DNA from: GCA-2683825 sp965662355
Lineage (GTDB): Bacteria; Planctomycetota; UBA1135; GCA-002686595
DNA: 64,000 nt
NCBI GenBank assembly: GCA_965662355.1
Contig: CBFIHP010000013.1
Coordinates: 1 to 64,000, forward strand
Reading direction: 5' to 3'
Shown here: in pieces, positions 1 to 8,643 of the stretch
Layout: the number at the start of each line of letters is the position of its first letter
How positions within the stretch are numbered: the stretch's first letter is position 1
Position numbers and translations under genes: made by a program
The notes under the pieces: generated by a model
The model's input: the letters and a program-made list of their open reading frames with translations, nothing else
What the model was told of the DNA's origin: nothing
Databases searched by the model: none

Positions 1-282
1 CACTCCTCGGTCAGCGGCGGGTTGAACAACACGGCCAGCGCCACCCGCTCATCGGTCAGCGGCGGGCGCGACAACATGGCCAGCGGCTCCAGCTCCTCGG
101 TCAGCGGCGGGCGAAACAACACGGCCAGCGGTCACGCCTCCTCGGTCAGCGGCGGGGGCGGGTTTTTTTCCGGGAACGGGAACACGGCCAGCGGCGACCA
201 CTCCTCGGTCAGCGGCGGGCTCTCCAGATCGGCTGTGGCTGACAACGACTGGACTGCCGGGGCGCTGTTCCAGGACAACTAG
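1..282 (+). CDS. YadA-like head repeat protein, 3' end only
   Basis: The open frame runs in from the left edge, so only the last 93 residues are seen. They consist of near-identical repeats of about 14 residues built on SSVSGG...NTASG, the signature of the beta-roll head of trimeric autotransporter adhesins (YadA/Hia head family). The protein ends in SAVADNDWTAGALFQDN instead of a coiled-coil stalk and YadA membrane anchor. It is therefore probably a secreted or surface repeat protein that uses only the head fold. The repeats are also nearly identical in DNA, which favours copy-number change. A palindrome made of transposon ends lies 17 bases after the stop. Confidence 0.7.
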   Translation, partial: HSSVSGGLNNTASATRSSVSGGRDNMASGSSSSVSGGRNNTASGHASSVSGGGGFFSGNGNTASGDHSSVSGGLSRSAVADNDWTAGALFQDN

Positions 283-298
283 AACCTCCCGACCTCAA

Positions 299-322
299 GG
301 CGTTGGTGCATGCACCAACGCC
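299..322. repeat. Perfect 24-bp palindrome of two fused transposon ends
   Basis: Two copies of the 12-base sequence ggcgttggtgca meet head to head with no spacer. Each half is the outer part of the terminal inverted repeat of the IS5-like element at 1408-2398. It probably marks an element that lost its whole interior. It could also act as a hairpin after the adhesin gene. Confidence 0.75.
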
Positions 323-331
323 GTTCGGTAA

Positions 332-439
332 GGCGTTGGTGCATGAATCGGGACGGGGCACTTCTGATGCCCCTCTCAGTAGCCCAGGCCCGATCGAGAC
401 AAAAATAGGCCGGCCCATCTCTATTCATGCACCAACGCC
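332..439. mobile_element. MITE-like element, copy A (108 bp)
   Basis: The ends are perfect 17-base inverted repeats (ggcgttggtgcatgaat and its complement). The interior is non-coding and contains the segments gggacggggcacttctgatg and cccgatcgagac. The same interior is found inverted in the copy at 31754-31863. A sequence with transposon ends and a conserved non-coding interior fits a miniature inverted-repeat element mobilised by the IS5-type transposase whose ends it shares. I could not identify a target duplication. Confidence 0.8.
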
Positions 440-449
440 GCCCGGACCC

Positions 450-1229
450 TTACTCGCTCTTCAGCAGCACCCTCGCGGACTTTTTGTGCTCCTTGTGGAA
501 GACCCCGGCCGTCAGGTCGTTGCGGTCGATGGTGGCGACGACCCCTCTCCCCTTCACCAGTAGCTTGTACTGCAGGTCCACGATCTTCGCCGGACCCACG
601 CGGCCCGACAGGTTCCACTTCAAAAGCGCCGCCTCGAAGCGGCCCGCCGGCACCTCGACTTCGTAGTTGCCGAGGTGGCTGAACTTGAGCTCGAGCGTGC
701 CCTCGTGCTTCAGATGGTCGGGGTGGCTGAAGTCGAAGACGCCCACCTTGTACTTCGAGCTGTCGGTCTGGCCGGGCTTCAGCCCGGAAAGGACCTGGGG
801 GAGGCCGGGCGTGAACTTCGTGATCGTGCCCTTCTCGCTGTTGAGCTTCGAGGTGACCCGGATACCGCCGAGGGCGGTCTTGTCCAGGAAGACGCTCAGG
901 TCCTTTCCGACGGTCTTGCGCCAGCTCTTTCCCTCTTCGTCACCCTCCTTGGGTGCGAGCGTCACCTCGACCTCTTTGCCCTTCTGGGGGCCGAAGCTCA
1001 TGCGCCAGGTCTCTTTCTTCTTGGCCAGGCCGAACCAGGCGCTCCCATCCTGGATCGTCACGCCGGGCACGGGGTCGCCGACGACGCCCTTGCCCCAGAA
1101 GTTCACCAGCACCTGGCGCTCCTTCGGGCCGAGCTCGAACGACACCGCTCGCGCCGCGTCCCCGTCGGCAGCCCTCGCCACCGGCGCGAGAACGAGCGCC
1201 GCGAACCCCCACCAGATTCTCGCCTTCAT
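450..1229 (-). CDS. Secreted protein of unknown function, DUF3108-like
   Basis: This predicts a 259-residue protein. The start at 1229 is preferred because gagg lies about eight bases upstream and a typical signal peptide follows (MKARIWWGFAALVLAPVARA). An upstream in-frame ATG at 1256 would add nine charged residues before the signal. The mature protein is rich in beta strands and ends in a segment (YEVEVPAGRFEAALLKWNL ... YKLLVKGRGVVATID) that resembles the end of DUF3108-type periplasmic proteins, where a modelled value is tied to a precursor. That resemblance is weak, so the function is unknown. The gene ends 11 bases from the MITE at 332-439. Confidence 0.6.
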   Translation of the reverse strand: MKARIWWGFAALVLAPVARAADGDAARAVSFELGPKERQVLVNFWGKGVVGDPVPGVTIQDGSAWFGLAKKKETWRMSFGPQKGKEVEVTLAPKEGDEEGKSWRKTVGKDLSVFLDKTALGGIRVTSKLNSEKGTITKFTPGLPQVLSGLKPGQTDSSKYKVGVFDFSHPDHLKHEGTLELKFSHLGNYEVEVPAGRFEAALLKWNLSGRVGPAKIVDLQYKLLVKGRGVVATIDRNDLTAGVFHKEHKKSARVLLKSE

Positions 1230-1407
1230 CCCGGTTTCCTCGCTTTTCGTCGTCATGGGCGCGGCCCCGGACGCGGGACCGCGGCCCCCCCCGCACGAGC
1301 GCGGCGGGGGCGGCGCATGGTACCGCGCTCACCGGGCCACGCGGGTGCGGGCGGCGCAAAGAGGTGTTTTTCCCGGCGCGAGCTCCGGGGAACTCCCCGG
1401 CTAGGGA

Positions 1408-2398
1408 GCGTTGGTGCGTGAATCCGAATGAGCCGGCAGATCCCCCTCCCCCACACCCTTAGGTTGGCATCGCTCTCGAAACCGGTCGCCCAAGTTCAAA
1501 CATCCTGTTTAGCACGTTGCAGGCAACCACCGCCTCAGCTCTCTGCGCCTCTGGACTCCGAGCCCGTAGCCGATCCCCGATGATCGACTTGTACCGGAAA
1601 AAGGCATTCTCGACCGTGCCTTGGCGATGGTAAGCGGACTCCTTCTTCCACTCTCGCCTCCCGAGCTTCTTCACTCTCCGAATCGTTCGGTCCCGAGCCG
1701 TCGCCCGCCTCCACCGACCTGAAACGACGGCCTTCCTCGTGGGTGGAACGACGACCTTCGCTCCACGCCCTAGGGCAGCGCCGTAGATCGCAGATGCGTC
1801 GTATGCGGCATCGCCCGTGATGCTCGTGAGCTTGCCATCGATCTGTTTGATGAGATCCACACCAGTGCTGGCGTCGTCTACATTGCTGTCGGTCACAACC
1901 TGAGCCACGATCACACCCGCACGATTGAAACCGACGTGCAACTTCCCCCAAGCGCGCTTCCCCCTCTTCCCATGCTTCGCTGCTGCCCACTCGCCTTCGC
2001 CGACGATCGAAAGCCCTGTGCTATCGACGATGAGATGCATGGGCTTGTCGGTCGCGATACGACGGAGCCGGACATCGAGATGCTGGCTGCGTCGTGAAAG
2101 CGTCGTGTGGTCCGGGACTTCGAGGCTAAGGCCCATCAGGTCCAGAATCCCTCCGTTTGCCGCAGCGGGAGATTGAAGACAGTGCGCAAGGTGAGCGCGG
2201 TCTCCGAGAGATCCACATCGTGATGTCGCCACGCTGGACGAGCGCACGGTCGTAGGAAGGCCAGTTCGTGACCCGGTACTGAGTCTTGTAATTCGGATGG
2301 ACTCGTGAGTTCATGCCGGAAGAATCAGGCATGAGCCTGGGCCATGACCAGCACCTCGACAGACACAGCTACGCTCGGTACGATCCATGCACCAACGC
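1408..2398. mobile_element. Degenerate IS5-like insertion sequence with both ends
   Basis: The element is 991 bp. Its left end reads gcgttggtgcgtgaatc and its right end is the complement of gcgttggtgcatggatc, so the terminal repeats match at 15 of 17 positions. It encloses one transposase gene on the minus strand, now broken. The size and single DDE gene fit the IS5 family. These ends are the same as those of the small elements at 332-439, 13672-13732, 31754-31863 and 43410-43551. That makes it, or an intact relative, the likely parent of the MITE family. No clear flanking duplication is visible. Confidence 0.8.
1459..2314 (-). pseudogene. IS5-family DDE transposase, frameshifted
   Basis: The transposase is recognisable but needs three reading frames. 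The N-terminus (YKTQYRVTNWPSYDRALVQR, to ITMWI) is in one frame. VDLSETALTLRTVFNLPLR is in a second frame around 2215-2165, and LDLMGLSLEVPDHTTLSRR through the C-terminus is in a third, open from about 2247 to 1459. A stretch normally lying between TMWI and the ETALTLR helix is missing. The DDE residues are visible: the first Asp in VDSTGLSIVG, the second in TGDAAYDA and the Glu in VENAFFRYK. Two frame changes plus a deletion make programmed frameshifting unlikely, so this copy is probably dead. Confidence 0.85.
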
Positions 2399-2433
2399 CC
2401 TTGATAGCAGCGAAGCCTTGACTATCCTCGAGG

Positions 2434-3585
2434 ATGATGAACACCAACAACGGCAGGCAGACCACCGTGCTGGCACTCACTACCGTGAGTCTGTTGGTTT
2501 CAGGCTGCAGTCCCACGCCCGACGTGCTTCCGGATCAGGCTGGCGGCAGCGTCGCCGATCAGAAGCCCGGGGAGAACGCTCGCGCCGCCAAGATGGAGCG
2601 GGCCCTGGGCTTCGTCTACAAGCTGTACCGTGGGTCGGCGTGGAACATCCTCTCGCATGCGTCGGACGACTGGCGGACCAACTCGCTCAACGTCGCCATG
2701 CCGGATTTCAGCGTCGAGTACTGGGTCACTGCATTCGAGAAGGACACCACAGCGACGCTCACCGGGAGCTTCCCGAAGTGGGCGCGGTACGCGGCTCTAA
2801 CGGCCTATGGGAAGGACGGCCTGCCGTTTGCCTCAATCAATATGGCCGACAAGGGCGTGGGACACACGTTCACGACTACCTTCACGTCGACAGAGAGCGA
2901 CTTCGTGGTTCTTGCGCGCGTGTACCGCTCGAAGAGCCACCCGGCCAGTCTTACCAAGGAAGAGAAGTTCGCCGTAACGGTAGACGGCGAGCCGTGGACG
3001 ACCTCGAGCGAGATCAAGGCGCGGCTCAACGGCAAAGCCCTTGAATGGCCGATCCAGTACGCCGTGGGCCACGCTCTCGCTAAACAGCTGACGTCGGAGC
3101 GTGACATGCAGATGTTTCGCCCCGCCGATGCGAGCCTGCCCGGCGTGTTTCCCAATGAGGACGCCCGCTACATGATCACCTATCCGAGTCTCGGGGGCGG
3201 CAAGTGCGCGGTCTTTCACGGCCGTTTGCCCGAGGCGGCGTCCGGCCGTGAATTCTACGGCTTCATGGCGGTCGAGATGAAGACCACCGCGACGGTCGCC
3301 TCCCTGAGCGACGAAGATCTGGGCGGCTGGGGCAGCGTTTACACCGTGTTTGTCTGCCGCGACGAGGCAAACGCGCGCAGCGCCGGCTATGACTCCGCAG
3401 AAGCGTCGCACCACTTGCTGCTCGCGGGCGATGTGAAGGTTCCCGGCGTCATCTTGCGCGATCTCAATACGGCTGCCGGTCAGGGGCTCAAGGCGACCGA
3501 CGAGTGGGCCGAACGAGGCCGCGTCGCGCCGGAGCAGTGTCAGTCTGTGCTGGGCGAGGCGTATCCGGTCATGAGCGTCCGGTAG
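2434..3585 (+). CDS. Lipoprotein of unknown function
   Basis: The gene encodes 383 residues. A lipoprotein signal ends in the lipobox LVSGC, so the mature protein starts at about Cys25 and is membrane-anchored. The body contains FPKWARYAALTAYGKDG and later DARYMITYPSLGGGKCAVF. That pattern of an ordered beta domain with an N-terminal aromatic cluster is reminiscent of DUF1214/DUF1254-type proteins, but I would not assign it. The start is either 2434 or the ATG three bases later. It lies directly downstream of the IS5 right end, so the IS may have separated it from its original promoter. Confidence 0.6.
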   Translation: MMNTNNGRQTTVLALTTVSLLVSGCSPTPDVLPDQAGGSVADQKPGENARAAKMERALGFVYKLYRGSAWNILSHASDDWRTNSLNVAMPDFSVEYWVTAFEKDTTATLTGSFPKWARYAALTAYGKDGLPFASINMADKGVGHTFTTTFTSTESDFVVLARVYRSKSHPASLTKEEKFAVTVDGEPWTTSSEIKARLNGKALEWPIQYAVGHALAKQLTSERDMQMFRPADASLPGVFPNEDARYMITYPSLGGGKCAVFHGRLPEAASGREFYGFMAVEMKTTATVASLSDEDLGGWGSVYTVFVCRDEANARSAGYDSAEASHHLLLAGDVKVPGVILRDLNTAAGQGLKATDEWAERGRVAPEQCQSVLGEAYPVMSVR

Positions 3586-3591
3586 GTCGTG

Positions 3592-3605
3592 GCGTTGTTG
3601 CACGA
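3592..3605. repeat. Single IS5-type end beside a stop codon
   Basis: The sequence gcgttgttgcacga lies seven bases after the stop of the lipoprotein gene. It is closest to the end variant gcgttgttgcaccg at 21063. No partner end is seen nearby, so it is read as a solo remnant of the same repeat family. Confidence 0.4.
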
Positions 3606-3688
3606 CTCCAAGTACGATTGGTCGCGCTAGACGGATCTCAGCAGGGAAGATACGTTGGCCTCCGAACCCGACAAATTCTGGAGGTTTC

Positions 3689-4138
3689 GTGAGTTCAATT
3701 CCTCGCCCCGACCTTTCCACTCGACCGCTGCAAACGACCTGCGAACACACGGTCAACGCCAGGCCGGAAGAAATCTACGCCGCCTGGACGAAACGCTTCG
3801 ACACCTGGTTCGCACAGGCCGGAACGCTCGCCATGGTGCCGGAGCCGGGTCGGCCTTACTTCTTCTACAACCGGGACGAATGGGGTAGACATCCTCACTA
3901 CGGCCGGTTCCTCGACGTGGCCGAGAACAAGCTCGTCGAGATGACGTGGATGACGGGGAATGGAACGACCGAGGGAACGGAAGGAGCCGAGACCATCCTT
4001 CGGATCGAGCTCGTTCCCAAAGGTGACGCCACAGAAGTCCGCTTGACCCATTCGGGGTTCGTCTCCGAGAAGTCCCGCGACGGTCACAAGGAGAACTGGC
4101 CGCTGGCTCTCGAAATCCTGGCCGACGCACTGTCGTAG
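3689..4138 (+). CDS. SRPBCC/AHSA1-type protein
   Basis: The gene encodes 149 residues. The start is a GTG preceded by a strong ggagg five bases upstream. The sequence carries the hallmarks of the START-like SRPBCC fold as found in AHSA1 (activator of Hsp90 ATPase homologue) proteins. These are an N-terminal VNARPEEIYAAWT strand-helix, a central YGRFLDVAENKLVEMTWMTG, and an end in TEVRLTHSGFVSE followed by a C-terminal helix. Such proteins bind small hydrophobic ligands; the ligand here is unknown. It is a cytoplasmic single-domain protein of normal family length. The next gene starts 42 bases on. Confidence 0.85.
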   Translation: MSSIPRPDLSTRPLQTTCEHTVNARPEEIYAAWTKRFDTWFAQAGTLAMVPEPGRPYFFYNRDEWGRHPHYGRFLDVAENKLVEMTWMTGNGTTEGTEGAETILRIELVPKGDATEVRLTHSGFVSEKSRDGHKENWPLALEILADALS

Positions 4139-4180
4139 TCTTCGCGGAGCTCGTGGCCCTCCGGTTACCCGCCACTCACG

Positions 4181-4987
4181 ATGATCCCCACGCGCCGAAA
4201 CTTCATCTCTCCCCTCATCCTTGCCGTCTTGGGAGCTTGCTCGGCAACGCCAAGCCTCGAGCACCTTGAGCCCACACCGGCGCTCAAGGTCATGAGCTAC
4301 AACATCCACTATGGAGTGGGCATGGACAAGAAGCTCGATCTCGAGCGCATTGCCGCGATTATCTTCGCCGAGTCGCCCGACATCGTCGGCCTGCAGGAGA
4401 TCGGCAGCAAGGGAATGGCTGAGGAACTCTCTTGTCTCACGGGGATGCCTTTCGTCTTCGGTCCGTCGAAGGGAAGTGACGAGTCCTACGGGGACGCGAT
4501 ACTCTGCAAGCACCCGTTCGAATGGGTGGGTAATGTGGCCCTTCCATCCGCGAGTTCCAGCCGCTATCAAGCCATGGCGGTGGACGTCGATGTGTCTGCT
4601 CTCTACGGCTCCGGCGCTACGGTACGATTCATCAACACGCACTTCGACTGGACCAACAGCCTGGGGTCCCAGGAGTCCCGGCGTGCTTCGGTCAACGTCA
4701 TCGAGCGGGCTTTCTTTGGCGAGCCAACGGGCCCCGCGCTCCTGGCAGGAGATCTGAATGCAGCTCCGGGAAGCCAACCTCTGAAGGATCTGCATGAGGC
4801 CCAGTGGCACCTGCCTGGACTCGGCCAACCCATGGCGACCCACGGCGCACCCGACCCGACCCAGCAGATCGACTACGTCTTGGTTCGGCCGCGCAACGCC
4901 TGGCGCGTGCTGGATGTGCGAGTCCTCGACGAGCCGGTCGCCTCGGACCACTATCCCCTCCTGCTCACTGCGCAGCCGGTGCAATGA
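4181..4987 (+). CDS. Endonuclease/exonuclease/phosphatase family lipoprotein
   Basis: The gene encodes 268 residues. After the signal, the lipobox LGAC predicts a lipid-anchored periplasmic protein. The EEP fold motifs are complete: MSYNIHYG, the metal-binding Glu in VGLQEIG, the catalytic Asp/Asn in LLAGDLNAAPG, QIDYVLV and the terminal SDHYPLL. The family includes sphingomyelinase- and phosphodiesterase-like enzymes; the substrate cannot be read from sequence. The stop is followed 10 bases later by an IS5-type end at 4998. Confidence 0.88.
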   Translation: MIPTRRNFISPLILAVLGACSATPSLEHLEPTPALKVMSYNIHYGVGMDKKLDLERIAAIIFAESPDIVGLQEIGSKGMAEELSCLTGMPFVFGPSKGSDESYGDAILCKHPFEWVGNVALPSASSSRYQAMAVDVDVSALYGSGATVRFINTHFDWTNSLGSQESRRASVNVIERAFFGEPTGPALLAGDLNAAPGSQPLKDLHEAQWHLPGLGQPMATHGAPDPTQQIDYVLVRPRNAWRVLDVRVLDEPVASDHYPLLLTAQPVQ

Positions 4988-4997
4988 GGTTCGGGGC

Positions 4998-5598
4998 GCG
5001 TTGGTGCATGAATCGGAGCGAGCCAAGCGCCCGCAGTCGAGATGGTGGCCAAGGCCCGGATGGATGCGCGACGATCCCCGCATGAACTCCCGAGTCCATC
5101 CGAATTACAAGACACGTTATCGAGTCACGAACTGGTCCGACTACGACCGTGCCCTTGTCCAACGCGGCGGCATCACGATGTGGATCCAGGCCGACGACAC
5201 GCGGGCGAACCGCGTGGCCAAGTGGGACGGTACCCAATGGTCGGCCCTGGGCAGCGGGTTGAACGGCGTCGGTTTGAGCCTGGGTGTTTTCGACAACGGA
5301 ACGGGGCCGAAGCTCTTTGCCGGTGGCGATTTCTCCGCCGCGGGCGCTCAAGCCGCCAACCACATCGCCATGTGGGACGGGACGGATTGGACGGCCTTGG
5401 GCTCGGGATTAAGTGACCGCGTCTTCACCCAGATCGTTTTCACGCACCAGGGAAAAGAAGCGCTCTTTATGGGCGGAGCCTTTCGGGAGGCCCCATCTTG
5501 ATCCACGCAACAACGCCGCTCGGAATGGCGTCCAAAAGTCGGTGGCCCACTTCAGGGAGGGGGATCTGGCGCTCCATTCGGATTCACGCACCAACGCC
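4998..5598. mobile_element. IS5-derived chimera carrying a host gene fragment
   Basis: The left end (gcgttggtgcatgaatcg at 4998) and the first 180 bases match the transposase-start side of the IS at 1408-2398, including the untranslated leader. Homology stops at about 5180, inside the transposase gene. From there to about 5499 the sequence encodes a WDG-type repeat fragment. Complementary ends close the unit at 5500-5517 (gatccacgcaacaacgcc) and again at 5579-5598. This could be a non-autonomous element that captured a host gene fragment, or a deletion that fused the IS to a resident gene. The paired ends favour capture, without proving it. A further degenerate end-like stretch with gcgtttgcgtgg lies at about 5608. 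Confidence 0.6.
5082..5501 (+). pseudogene. Fusion of transposase N-terminus and WDG-repeat fragment
   Basis: One open frame of 139 residues starts as the IS5 transposase (MNSRVHPNYKTRYRVTNW ... GGITMWIQ). It switches at about residue 33 to a repeat domain with two copies of the pattern WDGTQWSALGSG/WDGTDWTALGSG plus LFAGGDFSAAGAQAANHIAMW. That repeat is typical of large secreted beta-propeller-like proteins of Planctomycetota. The fusion lacks a signal peptide and any complete domain, and it stops at the second transposon end. It is most likely a relic, although the frame is open throughout. Confidence 0.7.
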
Positions 5599-5652
5599 AC
5601 CACCTGCGGCGTTTGCGTGGTTCGAAATGGAGCTAGAACTCCCCTCGGGCTG

Positions 5653-7473
5653 CTACTGCAGTGTCACGACGACGGAGTTGCACAGCATGGAGAGAGTTCC
5701 CGCGGTAATGGTGCCACCTTGGAAGTAACCCATTCTTCCCTGCAAGGCCATGTCGTTGGGGATCGGCACGGAGTGCGTCGTTCCCAGGGGGTGCCAGGGG
5801 AGCAGGTCGGTGGCGATCTTGCTGCTCATGGGGTTCACGAGTAGCTCGCCCGCCACTAAGATGAAAGCTCCGGGCATCGTATAGCCTATGACCAGGGTCA
5901 TGTCGGCGGGGCCCTGGGCGGTGACCGTGGACTGCCAGGTCGTCCCGAGCACAGCCGAGTTCACGGCCGTGTAGCACACACAGTTGACGCCCGATCCATT
6001 TTCGATGGCGGTGCCGGAAGGGGTGGAAGTGGGCGGGTCGCACTGAGCCCGGTCGAGCACACGCACCAGCCCGATTCCTCGATGGAACTGGATGGCGGTG
6101 TAGGCGTCGCCGTACGCCACGATCTTGCCGTCCGCCTGAATGGCGACGCCCTCCGCTTCGGAGCTTTGGAACGTCGAAAGGGGATCGGAGGCCTGCACCT
6201 GGATGACACCACCGACCCCGAAGGACGTGTCGAGGGAGCCGTCGGTGTTGAGACGGGCGATGGCGAATGCGTCGTCGCCCAGGGCATCCTCGGCCTCGCC
6301 GATGGCTATGATCTTGCCGTCGGCCTGGAGAGCGAGCCCCTCGATACAGCTATCGGTGTCGACCGTGGCCCCTGCTTCGAAGTACGCGATGCCATCGGTG
6401 CCGAAGGAGGTGTCGAAGGAGCCGTCGAGGTTGAGCCGGATCACCGCGAACTCCGTGTGGCCCGCCGCCGGCGGCAACGTGTCGGTTTGCGCGCCGATGA
6501 GGATCTTGCCGTCTGGCTGGATCACCATGGCGTCGGCCCCGGCGTCGTCGTGTGGATCGGCGGCAACACTCGGCGCCATCAACAGTACGCCGCCAATGGC
6601 GAAGGTCGGATCCAGGGTGCCGTCCGGGTTGTATCGGGCCACTGCTACTCGGCAGTCGAGCCCGTTCGGCGGACGAGCACAGCCTGCCACCACGATCTTG
6701 CCGTCCGGAGCGAGCGCGATGCCGCCAAATGGCCGTGTGAACTGATTGGGGGACAGGGGATCGGAGGCCTGAGTACGGACGATGCCGCCGGTGCCGAAGC
6801 CCGTGTCCAGGCTGCCGTCGGGGTTCAGGCGAACGGCGCCAAAGACAGCGTTGCCGCTGGCGTCCTTGCAGTCGCAGCCCAGCAGGATCTTGCCGTCCGG
6901 CTGCATCGCCGCTCCCCTTGTCATCGAGCCTGGGCTCGCAGGGTCGGACCCCTCGAATCGGCTGACGCCCCCGATCCCGAACGTGCCGTCCAGCGAGCCG
7001 TCGGGGTTGAGGCGCATGACAGCTATCCAGCCCGCCACACCACCCGTCACATTCCCGCTGGCCACGATCTTCTGGTCGGCTTGAATGGTCAGGCCGAAGA
7101 CCCGCGATGAGACAAAGGACAAGGCGGGATCGCCTAGCTGCATGGCGACCATACCGTCCCCGTCGAAGCTCGTGTCCGCGGTGCCATCCGGATGGAACCG
7201 GGACACCACGAACTGGAAATCGCCGTTCGCGTCGGTCGACGAGGTGGCGACGACGATCTTGCCATCTGCCTGAATCGCCAATCCGCCCTCGGCGAAATTG
7301 CTGGCGGACGTTGTGTGGTCCGCCGGGTCGAACAGGAGCTTCCCCGTGCCAGCGAAGCTAGGGTCCAGGTCTCCTGGCGCCTGGGCGTGGGCGGCCCCCA
7401 CCAAGACGGTTAGAGTGAGGCCGACGAGTGTTGCGATGGAGCTGCGAACTGAAGAGACACGGTCAACTTTCAA
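5653..7473 (-). CDS. Secreted delta-60 repeat (beta-propeller) protein
   Basis: The gene encodes 606 residues. The start is a TTG with a near-consensus aggagg six bases upstream; the ATG at 7506 lies before that site and is rejected. A signal peptide ending near AHAQA is followed by GDLDPSFAGTGKL and about seven delta-60 repeats with the pattern AIQADGKIVVAG...LARLNPDGSLDTSFGTGG. The last 125 residues form a different domain, starting CDPPTSTPSG and ending SMLCNSVVVTLQ, which looks like a C-terminal module shared by secreted proteins of this lineage. The stop abuts IS5-end remnants. Confidence 0.88.
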   Translation of the reverse strand: MKVDRVSSVRSSIATLVGLTLTVLVGAAHAQAPGDLDPSFAGTGKLLFDPADHTTSASNFAEGGLAIQADGKIVVATSSTDANGDFQFVVSRFHPDGTADTSFDGDGMVAMQLGDPALSFVSSRVFGLTIQADQKIVASGNVTGGVAGWIAVMRLNPDGSLDGTFGIGGVSRFEGSDPASPGSMTRGAAMQPDGKILLGCDCKDASGNAVFGAVRLNPDGSLDTGFGTGGIVRTQASDPLSPNQFTRPFGGIALAPDGKIVVAGCARPPNGLDCRVAVARYNPDGTLDPTFAIGGVLLMAPSVAADPHDDAGADAMVIQPDGKILIGAQTDTLPPAAGHTEFAVIRLNLDGSFDTSFGTDGIAYFEAGATVDTDSCIEGLALQADGKIIAIGEAEDALGDDAFAIARLNTDGSLDTSFGVGGVIQVQASDPLSTFQSSEAEGVAIQADGKIVAYGDAYTAIQFHRGIGLVRVLDRAQCDPPTSTPSGTAIENGSGVNCVCYTAVNSAVLGTTWQSTVTAQGPADMTLVIGYTMPGAFILVAGELLVNPMSSKIATDLLPWHPLGTTHSVPIPNDMALQGRMGYFQGGTITAGTLSMLCNSVVVTLQ

Positions 7474-7527
7474 GATCTTCCTCCTGATTTGGGGTCGGAG
7501 AGACAACTACCGACTCGCGTTGGGACA

Positions 7528-7577
7528 GGCCTGACGGGGGGACTGGCCTGACGGGGGGACTGGCCTGACGGGGGACT
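7528..7577. repeat. Three tandem copies of a 17-bp unit
   Basis: The unit ggcctgacggggggact occurs at 7528-7544 and 7545-7561. A copy one base shorter follows at 7562-7577. It lies upstream of the delta-60 gene start and borders a GC-rich stretch. Confidence 0.85.
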
Positions 7578-7744
7578 GCTCGGGCGGGGGCCGTGCCCCC
7601 GCCGGAGGGTACCACTTCTTTGATGGCGCGGGTGGGGCGCTATCGTTCGTGCGGGAGCAAGGGTCTCCCTTAATCGATCTATAAGGGCACGCCCCTGGGG
7701 TCCGTAATAAGGAGCGAACTCTAAGCTGCTTCCGACCAGCCGTT

Positions 7745-7965
7745 TATGCCACTGTGAGAATGGGATATGACGACCGACGGTAGCTTTTGGATGAGAGAGG
7801 ATTCTCCGGATGACGAGCGGGTCGGTGATGAGGGAGATCACCTTCCTCGCGCCGTGGCAGTGGGGGCAGACGAGAACGTCGACCTCGAAGGCCCAGCCCG
7901 ACCGGCGGCGTGCGGGCTCGGGCAGGTTCGCCGAAACCGTTGAGCCTGGATCGACGACTACGCTG
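7745..7965 (-). pseudogene. IS91-like transposase, C-terminal remnant
   Basis: Read on the minus strand, one frame gives GWAFEVDVLVCPHCHGARKV followed by ISLITDPLVIRRILSH. This is the zinc-ribbon-like end of IS91-family rolling-circle transposases. The N-terminal catalytic part is missing, and upstream the frame runs into a stop. No start codon or partner gene remains, so it is a fragment. It sits back to back with another fragment of the same kind at 8009-8182. Confidence 0.7.
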
Positions 7966-8008
7966 GGCCGAGCTCATGAAGCCTTGGGGTGGAGCTTCTA
8001 CGCTGTGA

Positions 8009-8182
8009 ATGCGGTGCCAACGCGAGGTCATCGCCTGCATCTTCGATCGCGCAGTTGCGCAGAAGATCCTGAAGCACCTGGGTCTGCCCGTGCTGTCCAT
8101 TTATCCGGCCGACACTGATCTCCCCCATGTCGCACCGAATTGGATCGATCCGCCCAACCCTGCGGACACAACTCGGCCGTAA
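8009..8182 (+). pseudogene. Second IS91-like C-terminal remnant, opposite strand
   Basis: A 57-residue frame begins MRCQREVIACIFDR and continues AVAQKILKHLGLP, the terminal helix pattern of IS91-type transposases. Thirty-three bases of it (8019-8051) recur exactly at 29337-29369. The sequence after LGLP (8098-8190) recurs in degenerate form at 53524-53610. No catalytic domain is present. Confidence 0.6.
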
Positions 8183-8209
8183 TCGAACGAGGTTTGGAGG
8201 CGCTGGGAA

Positions 8210-8573
8210 TCAAGCCGCGCGGCTGTAGTGCTTGAGGATCCCACCGAGGCGTTCATTGCAGCGGACCGGCCCCGTGGTCTGTTGCTCGACACGATGGATC
8301 GGCGCGATCTCGAGAGATTGATGCGGCCGTTCTTCGTGATAATGCTCGACTCAGGAAGCCACGGCCCGACGAAACGCTGGCTCGCCGAAGAAGACCATCT
8401 TGCGCAGACACTCGGACTTGATCGAAAGCACAAACCGCTCCGCGTACGCATTGCAGTTCGGAGCTTGGCCACAGGGATGCGTCGTGATTCCCGCGATATC
8501 GACTCGACGGGTCTTGAGATCGATGAAGAAGAGGACGTAGTACGTCCGAAGGTCGGTGGACCACTACAGTCAC
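8210..8573 (-). pseudogene. Integrase-core (rve) transposase, internally deleted
   Basis: The minus-strand frame gives YYVLFFIDLKTRRVDIAGIT, then NCNAYAERFVLSIKSECLRK, MVFFGEPAFRRAVAS, a TGA, VEHYHEERPHQSLE and a tail ending GGILKHYSRAA. This is the end of an IS481/IS3-type integrase core. Between IAGIT and NAYAERF the segment with the second catalytic Asp is missing, and the TGA replaces one residue. The gene is therefore dead. A homologous C-terminus lies at 53640-53770, and a matching N-terminal piece at 43082-43158. Confidence 0.8.
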
Positions 8574-8643
8574 GACCCTCAAGCCATTGGAGTCGTGTGG
8601 GCTCTCGTTTTACCGACCCTAAGCCACAGAAGTTCCTTCCCAG

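Noticed and set aside
299..322. Terminator of the adhesin-like gene
   Set aside because: The palindrome has no T-run on the plus strand, and its halves are transposon ends. A secondary hairpin effect is possible but not shown.
1459..2332. Programmed frameshifting in the IS5-like transposase
   Set aside because: Three frames and a missing segment are needed to build the protein. Programmed shifting would need only one shift at a slippery site.
3695..5083. A minus-strand open frame of 462 codons across the SRPBCC and EEP genes
   Set aside because: It spans two well-supported plus-strand genes and the gap between them and has no family signature.
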